Below, piece by piece: positions 32,680-40,146 of a stretch of 64,000 nucleotides of DNA. The DNA comes from a virus, in the IMG/VR virus record IMGVR_UViG_3300042475_001686, positions 1 to 64,000 of that record. One strand, 5' to 3'. Position 1 is the stretch's first letter; every line of letters starts with the position of its first letter. The position numbers were made by a program, and so were the translations under genes. The notes under the pieces are model-generated. The model worked only from the letters and a program-made list of their open reading frames with translations, did not search any database and had not been told where the DNA came from.

Positions 32680-32913
32680 ATGTCTGATACAATGATTCGT
32701 ATGGAAGAAGACTTTCGCTTGGTAGATATTCTCAACGCAGACCAATTAGAAGTAGGAGATCTAATTGGTTTGAATGATGAAGTTGTTAGAGTAATTGAAA
32801 TTGCCCCAGCAAAATTTGGTTATGTTGTCACCTATGAAAATGAATTTGGTGAAAAAGAAATTTCAGATATAACTGATGATGAACGTTTTGAATTATTTAT
32901 AGAAAACTTCTAA
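32680..32913 (+). CDS. hypothetical SH3/KOW-like small protein
   Basis: 77 aa. ADQLEVGDLIGLNDEVVRVI, GYVVTYENEFGEKEIS look like a small beta-barrel with a VGD motif also seen in the proteins at 34052 and 34816. Immediately follows the upstream stop. Confidence 0.58.
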   Translation: MSDTMIRMEEDFRLVDILNADQLEVGDLIGLNDEVVRVIEIAPAKFGYVVTYENEFGEKEISDITDDERFELFIENF

Positions 32914-32969
32914 AAACCGCCTAGGCGATTCGGACAATTCGGACATTTGCATTTTTGTTATTTTTATGA

Positions 32970-32981
32970 TAAGATTATTAC
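32970..32981 (+). promoter_or_regulatory. leaderless -10 (TAAGAT-N6-ATG)
   Basis: TTGCAT, 17 nt, TAAGAT (32970-32975), then six bases to the ATG at 32982. CCTAGG and CGGACATT repeats lie just upstream (about 32918-32946). Confidence 0.65.
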
Positions 32982-33113
32982 ATGATGAAAAAAACGGCTG
33001 AGGAATTACGCAGACTTATGGAATTACGCAGATCTAATGCTGCAACTCCATTAAGGAATAAAAAATCCTACTCCCGCAAAGTTAAACACAAAAAATTTGA
33101 CTTATCAAAATAA
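32982..33113 (+). CDS. basic microprotein
   Basis: 43 aa, MMKKTAEELRRLMELRRSNA then a Lys-rich tail; could bind nucleic acid. Leaderless promoter. Not recognised. Confidence 0.58.
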   Translation: MMKKTAEELRRLMELRRSNAATPLRNKKSYSRKVKHKKFDLSK

Positions 33114-33145
33114 AAATGTTATAATAAAAATAAAGAAAGGAACCC

Positions 33146-33865
33146 ATGAAACTAAAACGTAGCATGGACAGAAAGGTAACTAATGCCGTCTCACCCAATG
33201 GAAAAACCCCAACAATTGCCAACACTTTTGGATTGCCTGCTGGAAAGGCTTTCTCGTGCCCTGGTGCCACCAATACTTGTGAAAGTGTTTGTTACGCAGG
33301 AAAACTTGAAAGAGTATACAAAGGAGTAAAGGCTGTACTCCTGCACAATTGGGAATTACTAAAAGACGCAGACCATGACACTATGGAAAACCTGCTGCAG
33401 GAAATGATTGAAGACTTTAGAAAAGATTGTGAAAAGAAAGACGCTCCTCTGCTATTCCGCATTCACTGGGACGGGGACTTCTTTTCTGATGAGTACGCAT
33501 TCGCATGGAAACACGTTATTCTAAATAACCCTGATATCAAATTCTGGGTTTATACACGTGTAGCCTCTGCTGCTAATATGCTAAAGAATATAGATAACTT
33601 ATCTCTATACTATTCAACAGATAAAGATAACAAAGAGATTGCTATTAGTCTAAATAAGGAAAAGGGCATTCGATTGGCATACCTTGCGGATACCTTCGCA
33701 ATTGGGCAGGCAGACCTAAAGGCAATGATAGGCAAGCCTGGTGCTAAGTGTCCTGAGAATAAAAAGGCTATTCCCCTAATCTCACAGGCAGGCAGCGCAT
33801 GCGTGTCTTGTGGCTTGTGTATTGACGAGAAATCTGATATAGTATTTAGCGCAAAGAAAAAGTAA
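33146..33865 (+). CDS. gp88-family protein (mycobacteriophage gene product 88-like)
   Basis: 239 aa. AFSCPGATNTCESVCYAGKL near the N-terminus, RIHWDGDFFSDEYAFAW in the middle and CPENKK ... SACVSCGLC at the C-terminus are the conserved Cys blocks of the gp88 family, found in many actinophages. The Cys pattern suggests a metal or Fe-S site; function not established. Promoter TTGACT-17-TATAAT upstream; AAAGAAAGGA before the ATG. Confidence 0.85.
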   Translation: MKLKRSMDRKVTNAVSPNGKTPTIANTFGLPAGKAFSCPGATNTCESVCYAGKLERVYKGVKAVLLHNWELLKDADHDTMENLLQEMIEDFRKDCEKKDAPLLFRIHWDGDFFSDEYAFAWKHVILNNPDIKFWVYTRVASAANMLKNIDNLSLYYSTDKDNKEIAISLNKEKGIRLAYLADTFAIGQADLKAMIGKPGAKCPENKKAIPLISQAGSACVSCGLCIDEKSDIVFSAKKK

Positions 33866-33872
33866 GGGACAG

Positions 33873-33941
33873 ATGAAAATAATACTATTATTAGGGTGGG
33901 CTATGCTCCTATGGGTGCTTTTCTATCCCCCCCTAAAGTGA
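33873..33941 (+). CDS. membrane microprotein
   Basis: 22 aa: MKIILLLGWAMLLWVLFYPP, one hydrophobic helix. AAGGGACAG before the ATG. Very short; may not be real. Confidence 0.35.
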   Translation: MKIILLLGWAMLLWVLFYPPLK

Positions 33942-33983
33942 CCTATCTCACAATCTCAAAATGTGAGAAATGTCAGAAATAAC

Positions 33984-34012
33984 TTGACACAGCAAAAAAT
34001 AAATGTCATAAT
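33984..34012 (+). promoter_or_regulatory. sigma70-type promoter
   Basis: TTGACA (33984-33989), 17 nt, CATAAT (34007-34012), upstream of a gene with GGAGAAAG Shine-Dalgarno. Confidence 0.75.
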
Positions 34013-34051
34013 AATAACAAGTAAGAAAACAACTAACAAAGGAGAAAGAAA

Positions 34052-34219
34052 ATGGCAGTAGCAACAGCAACCTACAAGGTAGGCGACCTATACACCTCAC
34101 AGAAGTCAAAGGTTACAGGCACTATCACAGAAATCAAGCCAAACAAGGACGGCTCAACTGTTCGTGTCAAACTTGATGTCAATGGCACACCTCGCTGGAC
34201 AACTTGGACAGCAAAGTAA
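34052..34219 (+). CDS. VGD small beta protein, copy 1
   Basis: 55 aa. YKVGDLYTSQKSKVTGTITE and VRVKLDVNGTPRWTTW form a small beta-barrel; homologous along its whole length to 34816-34983 (YQVGDLFTTSKTGVTGRIEK). Codons are G/C-richer than neighbours. Strong TTGACA promoter and a 3' CCTGAGCATG hairpin suggest high expression. Function unknown. Confidence 0.7.
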   Translation: MAVATATYKVGDLYTSQKSKVTGTITEIKPNKDGSTVRVKLDVNGTPRWTTWTAK

Positions 34220-34238
34220 TTCCTAATACAGGAAAAGT

Positions 34239-34265
34239 CCTGAGCATGACTACTAAAACTGCTCA
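34239..34265 (+). ncRNA. 3' hairpin element, copy A
   Basis: CCTGAGCATGACTACTAAAA then CTGCTCA: stem TGAGCA/TGCTCA with a 13-nt loop ending AAAC, 20 nt after the stop of the VGD protein. One of six copies in the window. Confidence 0.75.
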
Positions 34266-34331
34266 CTTGACTTTCTAACTGAAAAATGTTAGACTATAAA
34301 TAACCCAAAACCCATAAGAAAGGAAAACAAA

Positions 34332-34754
34332 ATGGCAAGAAGCCAAAAAGCAATTAGCGTGAAAATCGCTACGACTAAAGTTATCAAGGCTTTAGAAACT
34401 AAGTTAGCACAAATCCAAAAGGATAAGGCTAATCAAGCAACTAACGAGGAGAAGTTCAACAAGGCTCACGAAAAGTGGTCTAAAGATGTTGCTAAACTTT
34501 CTCTCAACGCTATCAACAAGGCAGAGGACTTATCTGCTAATCTAAGATACAATGGCATGGTTCATGTTTCTTTTGATTTGCCTAAAGGTTCTATTGACCT
34601 ACCTGCTCAACCTGAAAAGGATTTTGACACTTATCATGAGTGGCAATACAAAGAAATGGTAGATGAAATTGAGAACGCTATTCGTATTCTCAAGATGACA
34701 GATGAGGAAGTAGTTTCTACCTCAACTTACAACGCTATCGCCCGATACTTGTAA
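34332..34754 (+). CDS. hypothetical helical protein
   Basis: 140 aa. Long helix (TTKVIKALETKLAQIQKDKA ...) then DLPKGSIDLPAQPEKDFDTY. Possibly a coiled-coil nucleoid or scaffold protein. TTGACT-17-TAGACT upstream, AAGAAAGGA before the ATG, 3' hairpin copy B behind it. Confidence 0.65.
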   Translation: MARSQKAISVKIATTKVIKALETKLAQIQKDKANQATNEEKFNKAHEKWSKDVAKLSLNAINKAEDLSANLRYNGMVHVSFDLPKGSIDLPAQPEKDFDTYHEWQYKEMVDEIENAIRILKMTDEEVVSTSTYNAIARYL

Positions 34755-34762
34755 TTCACTCT

Positions 34763-34787
34763 CCTGAGCATGAGATAAAACTGCTCA
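34763..34787 (+). ncRNA. 3' hairpin element, copy B
   Basis: CCTGAGCATGAGATAAAACT then GCTCA: stem TGAGCA/TGCTCA, 11-nt loop ending AAAC, 8 nt after the stop codon. Confidence 0.75.
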
Positions 34788-34815
34788 CTAACAAAATAGA
34801 CAGAAAGGAAAACAA

Positions 34816-34983
34816 ATGACACTCGGAGGCTACACTTATCAGGTAGGAGATTTATTTACTACCAGCAAGACAGGCGTTACAGGACGAATTGAAAAGTTTG
34901 TTCCACAAAGTAAAAATGTAACTCGTGTAATGCTTCGTTTGGCAAATGGTCAGCAACGATTTGCTATGGTAAAGACTTACTAA
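34816..34983 (+). CDS. VGD small beta protein, copy 2
   Basis: 55 aa, paralog of 34052-34219 with the same length: YQVGDLFTTSKTGVTGRIEK, TRVMLRLANGQQRFAM. AGAAAGGA upstream. Followed by a structured RNA and copy C of the 3' hairpin. Confidence 0.68.
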   Translation: MTLGGYTYQVGDLFTTSKTGVTGRIEKFVPQSKNVTRVMLRLANGQQRFAMVKTY

Positions 34984-34990
34984 TAAAATT

Positions 34991-35066
34991 GTTACTCTGT
35001 GTTCAAGGCAGACTGCGACACAAAATCGAATTGTGTTGATCTTTCTGCGAAAGTCCCTTGAGTAAC
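34991..35066 (+). ncRNA. predicted structured RNA
   Basis: Nested pairings by eye: GTTACTC (34991) with GAGTAAC (35060-35066), CAAGG (35004) with CCTTG (35056), GCAGA (35008) with TCTGC (35044), CGACACAA (35016) with TTGTGTTG (35031). They form one long bulged rod of about 76 nt between a gene and the 3' hairpin copy C. Candidate small RNA or 3' UTR structure. Confidence 0.55.
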
Positions 35067-35072
35067 CTTACT

Positions 35073-35096
35073 CCTGAGCATGAGTATAAACTGCTC
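35073..35096 (+). ncRNA. 3' hairpin element, copy C
   Basis: CCTGAGCATGAGTATAAACT then GCTC: 5-bp stem GAGCA/TGCTC, loop ending AAAC; followed by a CGCCTAGG motif (about 35109). Confidence 0.7.
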
Positions 35097-35224
35097 CCCT
35101 CTCAAAAAATCGCCTAGGCAATGTGATTTAAAACACAGTCCACTATGTGAGATAGTTTACGTTCTCGATTTGATTTCCCCTCTAAAAAATGTTATGATTA
35201 TATTATCTAAGAAAGGATAAATAA

Positions 35225-35488
35225 ATGATTAGCACCGCAATAGCAATACAAATGGCAACGCAGGACGCAGTTCATGACGAGAGTGTTATGGATTTGGCTT
35301 CTGCTCTTTATCATCACAGAAATGAAATGAGCGACGAGGACTTTGCTAAAGCAATGTTTATGTATTCTGCTCATCTATCAGCAATGACCGCTACTTTAGT
35401 TACTCATGCCTGCTTGACTGAAAGCCAACTAAATGATATGCTTGAAACAATAAAGGAAATGGATTCCATGGGAAAGGATATTGAATAA
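35225..35488 (+). CDS. hypothetical helical protein
   Basis: 87 aa, ATQDAVHDESVMDLASALYH, EMSDEDFAKAMFMYSAHLSA. All-helical small protein seen in phage early regions; role unknown. Promoter TTGATT-17-TATGAT; AGAAAGGA upstream. ATG of the next gene overlaps its stop. Confidence 0.65.
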   Translation: MISTAIAIQMATQDAVHDESVMDLASALYHHRNEMSDEDFAKAMFMYSAHLSAMTATLVTHACLTESQLNDMLETIKEMDSMGKDIE

Positions 35489-35928
35489 TGGAAACAACAG
35501 AAACCGTAGTACCCGAACACTACAACTCCAATCAACTCGTAACTTATAAGGTTATTGAGAATGGTGCCGCTACATATCCAACCGTAAAGGTTGTGGACCT
35601 TGAGTGGGACCTGTATCAGAATCGTTCTAATGCAGCCAGTCTGTCTCAATACATTAATAAAGTAAATCAGTTAGAGAATCGTCTTCCTGATTATCTTGAT
35701 ATGGATTCAGAAGATATTGTCTCTGATATCTGCAGCATTTTTGGATTCAACCCAACTAAGGAAATTGAATTCGAGGCAACAGCCACAATTACTGGTCGTG
35801 TACTTGTACCACTTAGTGATTTAGCAAACTTTGATATCGACGACATAGACTTAACCGTTTATGCAGATTCACATTCACACGACGTTGAAGTTGATGTAGA
35901 AGTTGACCACATCTCTCGTGTAGACTAA
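35488..35928 (+). CDS. hypothetical protein
   Basis: 146 aa. VKVVDLEWDLYQNRSNAASL, then SEDIVSDICSIFGFNPTKEI and an acidic beta C-terminus rich in Asp/His. Possibly a divalent-metal-binding end; not recognised. TAATG coupling to the upstream gene. Confidence 0.6.
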   Translation: METTETVVPEHYNSNQLVTYKVIENGAATYPTVKVVDLEWDLYQNRSNAASLSQYINKVNQLENRLPDYLDMDSEDIVSDICSIFGFNPTKEIEFEATATITGRVLVPLSDLANFDIDDIDLTVYADSHSHDVEVDVEVDHISRVD

Positions 35929-35937
35929 TAAATTTCT

Positions 35938-36012
35938 TGGCCTTCATGAAAGGGGCCAAGATCTGCAAGCATTGCTCCTCTTTCATCCTTTCTTTAGGGA
36001 GCATGCAAGGGA
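35938..36012 (+). ncRNA. structured 3' region before hairpin copy D
   Basis: CTTGGCC/GGCCAAG 7-bp hairpin (about 35938-35960) followed by a second stem TGCTCC/GGAGCA (about 35973-36004). Lies between a stop codon and the conserved hairpin. Confidence 0.5.
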
Positions 36013-36038
36013 CCTGAGCACGTCCACGTAAACTGCTC
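36013..36038 (+). ncRNA. 3' hairpin element, copy D
   Basis: CCTGAGCACGTCCACGTAAA then CTGCTC: stem TGAGCA with TGCTC, loop 13 nt ending AAAC; followed by TGCCTAGC. Confidence 0.65.
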
Positions 36039-36083
36039 TTTAAAAATTGCCTAGCCCGCAAAATCTTATTTTGTCAAATTTAC

Positions 36084-36141
36084 GGCGTGTCGGGACATTT
36101 ACGTACCAGGATTTGCAATTGTCAGAGGGTTATGCTAAGAT
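36084..36141 (+). promoter_or_regulatory. early promoter with both operator blocks
   Basis: GGCGTGTCG (36084-36092), then TTGCAA -35 (36113-36118), TTGTCAG (36119-36125), TAAGAT -10 (36136-36141), spacer 17 nt. Here the GGCGTGTCG block is further upstream than at other promoters. Confidence 0.65.
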
Positions 36142-36173
36142 TGATAAATCACTTACAGAAAGGACAAAAAATA

Positions 36174-37190
36174 ATGGCGCATGAATTAGAAACGCAAAAT
36201 GGCGTTGCTTCTTTCGCATCATTCCGTGAACCTGCTTGGCATGGTCTTGGCACAGTATTCACGGAAGAAAAAACAACAGCAGAAATGTTATCTGCTGCTA
36301 ATCTAAACAATTGGAATGTTCGTCTTGAGGACGTAAATGTTCCATCTCACTTATCGTCAGATAAATCTTATCAATATGTTGTTCGCACTAACCCTACGGA
36401 TAACACACAGACCGATATTCTCGGTGTTGTTGGTGAGCGTTATCATGTTTTACAGAATGAAGATTTATTCTCATTCGGTGATAATATTCTTGACGGCGGA
36501 GGTCGTTGGGAAACTGCTGGCTCTATTCGTGGAGGTCGTGTTGTATTCGGTTCTCTTGCTCTTGAGCGTGAAACTGTATTAGACCCAAATGGTGTTGCGG
36601 ATAAGGTCAAAACTTATCTTCTCATCAATACATCACATGACGGCTCTATTGCTATTCAAGCAAGTATAACACCTGTTCGTGTTGTATGCGCTAACACTCT
36701 AAACCTTGCTCTTGGCTCTAAGCGTGGGCGTAATGCTATCAAGCAATCTTTCAAGATTCGCCACACACAGACCGCTAATGGTAAAGTTCAAATTGCTCGT
36801 GAGGCTCTTGGTCTTGCTAATGCTTACATGGACGCTTTCGACATCATGGCTAAACAAATGATTGAGAAAGAAATCACAGCGCAACAGTTCAATGATATTG
36901 TTCTCGCTGCGTATCCTAAGCCTGATGAAGAAAAGAAGGGCGCACTTACTCGTTGGACTAACAAGGTTGATGTTATCAATGACATCTACACAGGTGAGTT
37001 CAATGGCATGATTGCTGGCAATGCGTGGGGTGCTTTCAATGCTCTTACTGAACGCCTTGATTGGCATCGTTCTGCTCGTGGTGGAAATACTGAGGCAATG
37101 CTCGCTGCTGCTTCTGGTTTTGACGCAACAATTACAGCAGAAAAAAATCGCTTGCTAACTGTTGTAAAAAATACTTTGCAACTCGCATAG
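36174..37190 (+). CDS. DUF932 protein
   Basis: 338 aa from the ATG after AGAAAGGACAAAAAATA; an upstream in-frame start is not supported. SFREPAWHGLGTVF, GVVGERYHVLQNEDLFSFGD and TPVRVVCANTLNLALG are the conserved blocks of the DUF932 (phage/plasmid-related TIGR03299) family. Common in large phages and plasmids; proposed roles in recombination or plasmid maintenance are unproven. Followed by hairpin copy E. Confidence 0.88.
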   Translation: MAHELETQNGVASFASFREPAWHGLGTVFTEEKTTAEMLSAANLNNWNVRLEDVNVPSHLSSDKSYQYVVRTNPTDNTQTDILGVVGERYHVLQNEDLFSFGDNILDGGGRWETAGSIRGGRVVFGSLALERETVLDPNGVADKVKTYLLINTSHDGSIAIQASITPVRVVCANTLNLALGSKRGRNAIKQSFKIRHTQTANGKVQIAREALGLANAYMDAFDIMAKQMIEKEITAQQFNDIVLAAYPKPDEEKKGALTRWTNKVDVINDIYTGEFNGMIAGNAWGAFNALTERLDWHRSARGGNTEAMLAAASGFDATITAEKNRLLTVVKNTLQLA

Positions 37191-37198
37191 CAAAATTT

Positions 37199-37223
37199 CC
37201 TGAGCATGAAATAAAACTGCTCA
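37199..37223 (+). ncRNA. 3' hairpin element, copy E
   Basis: CCTGAGCATGAAATAAAACT then GCTCA; stem TGAGCA/TGCTCA, 11-nt loop ending AAAC, 8 nt after the DUF932 stop. Confidence 0.75.
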
Positions 37224-37342
37224 ATTTTTATTTTTCAATTTGCAGATCATAACAAAAAATGCCTAGCAAAACCGACAAATCGGACATTGTATTTTTGTAA
37301 ATATTTTATTACGTAGCACTTGCTTTTTTTGCTGGATTGTGG

Positions 37343-37354
37343 GATAATAAATAT
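37343..37354 (+). promoter_or_regulatory. leaderless -10 (GATAAT-N6-ATG)
   Basis: GATAAT at 37343-37348 and six bases to the ATG at 37355; supports this start over an in-frame TTG at 37337. Confidence 0.65.
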
Positions 37355-37552
37355 ATGACAATAGACGAACTAACAACCCACATATTTAAAATGCGTAATG
37401 GTTTGGAAGAAGACCTACGCAATCTTGCTGATGAAATGGAAGCACTTGACCCTGCTGCTAAAGACTTTGCTGACCTTGACTTTGAATATAATTTTATTAA
37501 TGGACAGGTAGCGGCATTCAATTACGTACTTACTAAGATAGGCCTACAATGA
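37355..37552 (+). CDS. hypothetical helical protein
   Basis: 65 aa. MTIDELTTHIFKMRNGLEED then LDPAAKDFADLDFEYNFING: all-helical. Shares its N-terminal TIDELxTxI pattern with the next gene. Leaderless. Confidence 0.62.
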   Translation: MTIDELTTHIFKMRNGLEEDLRNLADEMEALDPAAKDFADLDFEYNFINGQVAAFNYVLTKIGLQ

Positions 37553-37692
37553 GCAGACTGTACACCATTGATGAATTAGTTACAGAGATCTATGAAGATA
37601 ACCTATCTCATTTTGATGACAGAGACACATCGGATGACTGTGATTGTCAGATCCATACTACCATTAGGACTATTGTGCAATATTGGGAGTAA
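37549..37692 (+). CDS. hypothetical small protein
   Basis: 47 aa. MSRLYTIDELVTEIYEDNLS then DDCDCQIHTTIRTIVQYWE. ATGA overlap with the previous gene, whose N-terminus it resembles. Confidence 0.58.
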   Translation: MSRLYTIDELVTEIYEDNLSHFDDRDTSDDCDCQIHTTIRTIVQYWE

Positions 37693-37693
37693 C

Positions 37694-37722
37694 TTGACAT
37701 ACCCCTGACATTTTGCTAAAAT
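37694..37722 (+). promoter_or_regulatory. sigma70-type promoter
   Basis: TTGACA (37694-37699), 17 nt, TAAAAT (37717-37722); followed by ATTACGAACCC and CAGAAAGGACC. Confidence 0.75.
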
Positions 37723-37752
37723 TGCATTACGAACCCAACAGAAAGGACCCCA

Positions 37753-38487
37753 ATGCCCAATTGGTGCTACAACTATCTTGACATATCAGGTGACGAAACC
37801 CTGATTGCAGATATCAAACGACAACTCAACAAACCATTTGTAAAAGACCATGATTCATGGAATGCTACAACTGGACAAATGGAAGTATCTCAAACTACTT
37901 ACCCTAATCCTGTGTTTGCATTTCATAATATATATAATCATAGACAAGACGGTATTTCAGACGAGGAATATATCAAGCAACCTGACCATACCCTGCCTTT
38001 AGAGGAATCTCTTATGTTCAAGGGTAATCATTGGTACGACTGGAATGTTCGCAATTGGGGAACCAAATGGGACGTTGCTGTTCACGATAACGATAAGTAT
38101 CCTGATACTGAGTTATATGAGGAGAGCACTACAGTTCTTGGATATAAATTCAATACCGCTTGGTCTCCACCTATTCAGGCTATAACTAAACTATCAGAAC
38201 AATATCCTACTCTCAACTTCAATCTATCTTATGAAGAAGAAACAGGTTGGGGTGGGGAAGTTACATTGCTTAATGGTTTTATCACTACCGTTGAGGAATA
38301 CGAGAACAAGTGTCGTGACTGTGATGAACTTAACAGTCTTGAGTATTGTGAGAATGACTGCGGTGAGATATGTAATGTATGTCACTATATGGGCGAGGCT
38401 GACCTTGACTGTGTTGCAGAATGTCAGGACCACAAGGTATACTTGGATGAAAAGCATGTACCCGACTATAGATTGGAAAAGGCATAA
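37753..38487 (+). CDS. Api92-like (ferredoxin-like fold) protein
   Basis: 244 aa. MPNWCYNYLDISGD, then WYDWNVRNWGTKWDV and FNTAWSPPIQAI are typical of the Api92/YubB-like domain found in phages and plasmids. A C-terminal Cys-rich extension (CRDCDELNSLEYCENDCGEI, CNVC, CVAEC) may bind zinc; unusual for the family. Function unknown. Confidence 0.78.
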   Translation: MPNWCYNYLDISGDETLIADIKRQLNKPFVKDHDSWNATTGQMEVSQTTYPNPVFAFHNIYNHRQDGISDEEYIKQPDHTLPLEESLMFKGNHWYDWNVRNWGTKWDVAVHDNDKYPDTELYEESTTVLGYKFNTAWSPPIQAITKLSEQYPTLNFNLSYEEETGWGGEVTLLNGFITTVEEYENKCRDCDELNSLEYCENDCGEICNVCHYMGEADLDCVAECQDHKVYLDEKHVPDYRLEKA

Positions 38488-38771
38488 TGGAAATATCACC
38501 TACCGTGCTCGATGAGCGTTTACAAAAGTTAGTTAATCTTGGTGTTGAAGGTATCGACATCATGCACGGACAACTAAAGAATATGATGTATGAGGCTGAA
38601 GCAGAACTACGCATGGCCCAAGAGGTAGAGGAAGAAAACGACTATTCCGACGCCATGGAATCAATGGAACGTAAATATTGGGAGGGATATACAGACGCAC
38701 TTGCACTTTGCTACGGTTTGACGTATGATATATCTTTCGCTATTAAACAAAAGGAGACAGACAATGCTTAA
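38487..38771 (+). CDS. hypothetical helical protein
   Basis: 94 aa. LDERLQKLVNLGVEGIDIMH, EAEAELRMAQEVEEENDYSD: coiled-coil, acidic. Overlaps both neighbours; not recognised. Confidence 0.6.
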   Translation: MEISPTVLDERLQKLVNLGVEGIDIMHGQLKNMMYEAEAELRMAQEVEEENDYSDAMESMERKYWEGYTDALALCYGLTYDISFAIKQKETDNA

Positions 38772-39099
38772 GACAGATAAGTTAATACTAATAGGACAGT
38801 TTGCAGTAGACAGTGGTCAAGCCATTATTGGAGACCCATGCTATTTAGATGAGTGGAAAAACTGGGACAGAGAAGTAGATAACTTTGACGACCATGTTAA
38901 TAGAGTTGGTGAGTATGGCTACCTCGGTGCTTGCAACGCTACCATTACCAAGGGCTTTGGTGAATTAGGAAATCAAGCAGTAGCATTTTCTACTGGCTAT
39001 GGTGACGGTTTATATCCAGTTTATGCCCATATTAATGAGGACGGCAGAGTTGGAATGGTTGTAATCGATTTTACAGGAGAGTATCTTGATGATGAATGA
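38764..39099 (+). CDS. DUF4241-like protein
   Basis: 111 aa from the ATG following AAAAGGAGACAGACA, which decides the start. LIGQFAVDSGQAIIGDPCYL near the N-terminus and VAFSTGYGDGLYPVYAHINE, DGRVGMVVIDF at the end match the DUF4241 family. Function unknown. Confidence 0.7.
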   Translation: MLKTDKLILIGQFAVDSGQAIIGDPCYLDEWKNWDREVDNFDDHVNRVGEYGYLGACNATITKGFGELGNQAVAFSTGYGDGLYPVYAHINEDGRVGMVVIDFTGEYLDDE

Positions 39100-39109
39100 T
39101 TGGATCCAA

Positions 39110-39138
39110 TTGACATTGCCGCTGGAATTTGATACCAT
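39110..39138 (+). promoter_or_regulatory. sigma70-type promoter
   Basis: TTGACA (39110-39115), 17 nt, TACCAT (39133-39138), then CAGAAAGGA before the next gene. Confidence 0.6.
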
Positions 39139-39170
39139 TAACATAAACCCTACTACAGAAAGGACTCCTA

Positions 39171-39530
39171 ATGGGAGCACGTTGTAATTTCGTATTTAAA
39201 CAATCAGAGGACCAGGCTGTAACCCTATACAGTCACTGGGACGAAAGCCATATGTATGAACTGCTGGCAGCAGCGCTTGGACATGCAATGCCACGTATTG
39301 AAATGGGTGATATCCCGTATGCGACTCGAATGGCTATTAGTTATATTATTAAAGAATCTATTCTGGATGAGACAGGATATGGAATTTATGCCATGGACCC
39401 GTCAGACCAAGGATTCTTGGACCATCCAATCACCATTGATTTCACTGACATGACAGTTGGTGAGGGTGAGGCCTGGCATTCCATTAATGATTTTATTAAC
39501 TACAATCTTGTGACGACGGTCACTAAATAA
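39171..39530 (+). CDS. conserved phage protein
   Basis: 119 aa. RCNFVFKQSEDQAVTLYSHW, then YATRMAISYIIKESILDETG and TVGEGEAWHSINDFINYN. A similar HWD-containing small protein is familiar from actinophages, role unknown. Confidence 0.65.
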   Translation: MGARCNFVFKQSEDQAVTLYSHWDESHMYELLAAALGHAMPRIEMGDIPYATRMAISYIIKESILDETGYGIYAMDPSDQGFLDHPITIDFTDMTVGEGEAWHSINDFINYNLVTTVTK

Positions 39531-39600
39531 AGCGAAGACTGGGTACCTTCGCTTGTTGCCAGGGGGGCAGGTTCGACTGTCTACGGACTTGCCTCCCACA
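39531..39600 (+). other. two intergenic hairpins
   Basis: AGCGAAG (39531-39537)/CTTCGCT (39547-39553), then a second stem GGGGGGC (39562-39568)/GCCTCCC (39591-39597) with a T-arm-like GGTTCGAC in the loop. The T-run after it suggests a rho-independent terminator for the first half of the early region. Confidence 0.55.
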
Positions 39601-39632
39601 TCTTTTTTTGATACAATCTATAAGGAGGAACT

Positions 39633-39878
39633 ATGGCTTACAGTGTTAGACGAGCACCACAGAATACCAAAGAAATACAAGTAGCACAGAGAATAGCAAA
39701 GATAATCAACGAAGACATGGGTCTAAACCTTGAGGCTGTTGGCTATCATTTGGTGAGAAACCACCCACCAATTGTATGGCACCGCCTTGAAGTTCTTGCC
39801 TTGACAGCAGGGGAAGAACATGATAAACTTATGTCAGACTATTTAGGAGAACAACATGTCGGTACCCTTTTCGGATAA
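39633..39878 (+). CDS. hypothetical protein
   Basis: 81 aa. MAYSVRRAPQNTKEIQVAQR, YHLVRNHPPIVWHRLEVLAL. Preceded by TACAAT and AAGGAGGAA. Basic and helical; not recognised. Confidence 0.62.
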   Translation: MAYSVRRAPQNTKEIQVAQRIAKIINEDMGLNLEAVGYHLVRNHPPIVWHRLEVLALTAGEEHDKLMSDYLGEQHVGTLFG

Positions 39879-40146
39879 GTGCGGGATTTTAGGTCAGTTC
39901 TGGTTTGAATACAGAGATGACGAAAAACTCAAAGAGTTCATTTCTTATAATGACATTGGATTGCCTTTGTCATGGTTTATTGCTACGGGAGTGGTAACAC
40001 CAAACCCTATGGCAGAGGACTATGTAAATGAAACTTTCAATCTATTCTTGGCAGCATTAGAATTGTCAGAGGAAGAAATTGAGGGTTTGGATAGCCTAAA
40101 CGAAATCCTTGAAATCGTAGAAGCCAAGCAAGAGGACGAAGACTAA
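39856..40146 (+). CDS. hypothetical acidic protein
   Basis: 96 aa. MSVPFSDKCGILGQFWFEYR, then an acidic helical tail (ELSEEEIEGLDSLNEILEIV). TAGGAG before the ATG; overlaps the upstream gene by 23 nt. Confidence 0.62.
   Translation: MSVPFSDKCGILGQFWFEYRDDEKLKEFISYNDIGLPLSWFIATGVVTPNPMAEDYVNETFNLFLAALELSEEEIEGLDSLNEILEIVEAKQEDED

Noticed and set aside
39541-39600. tmRNA or tRNA fragment (GGTTCGAC in a GC-rich hairpin)
   Set aside because: No acceptor or anticodon arm and no tag reading frame; treated as paired intergenic hairpins.
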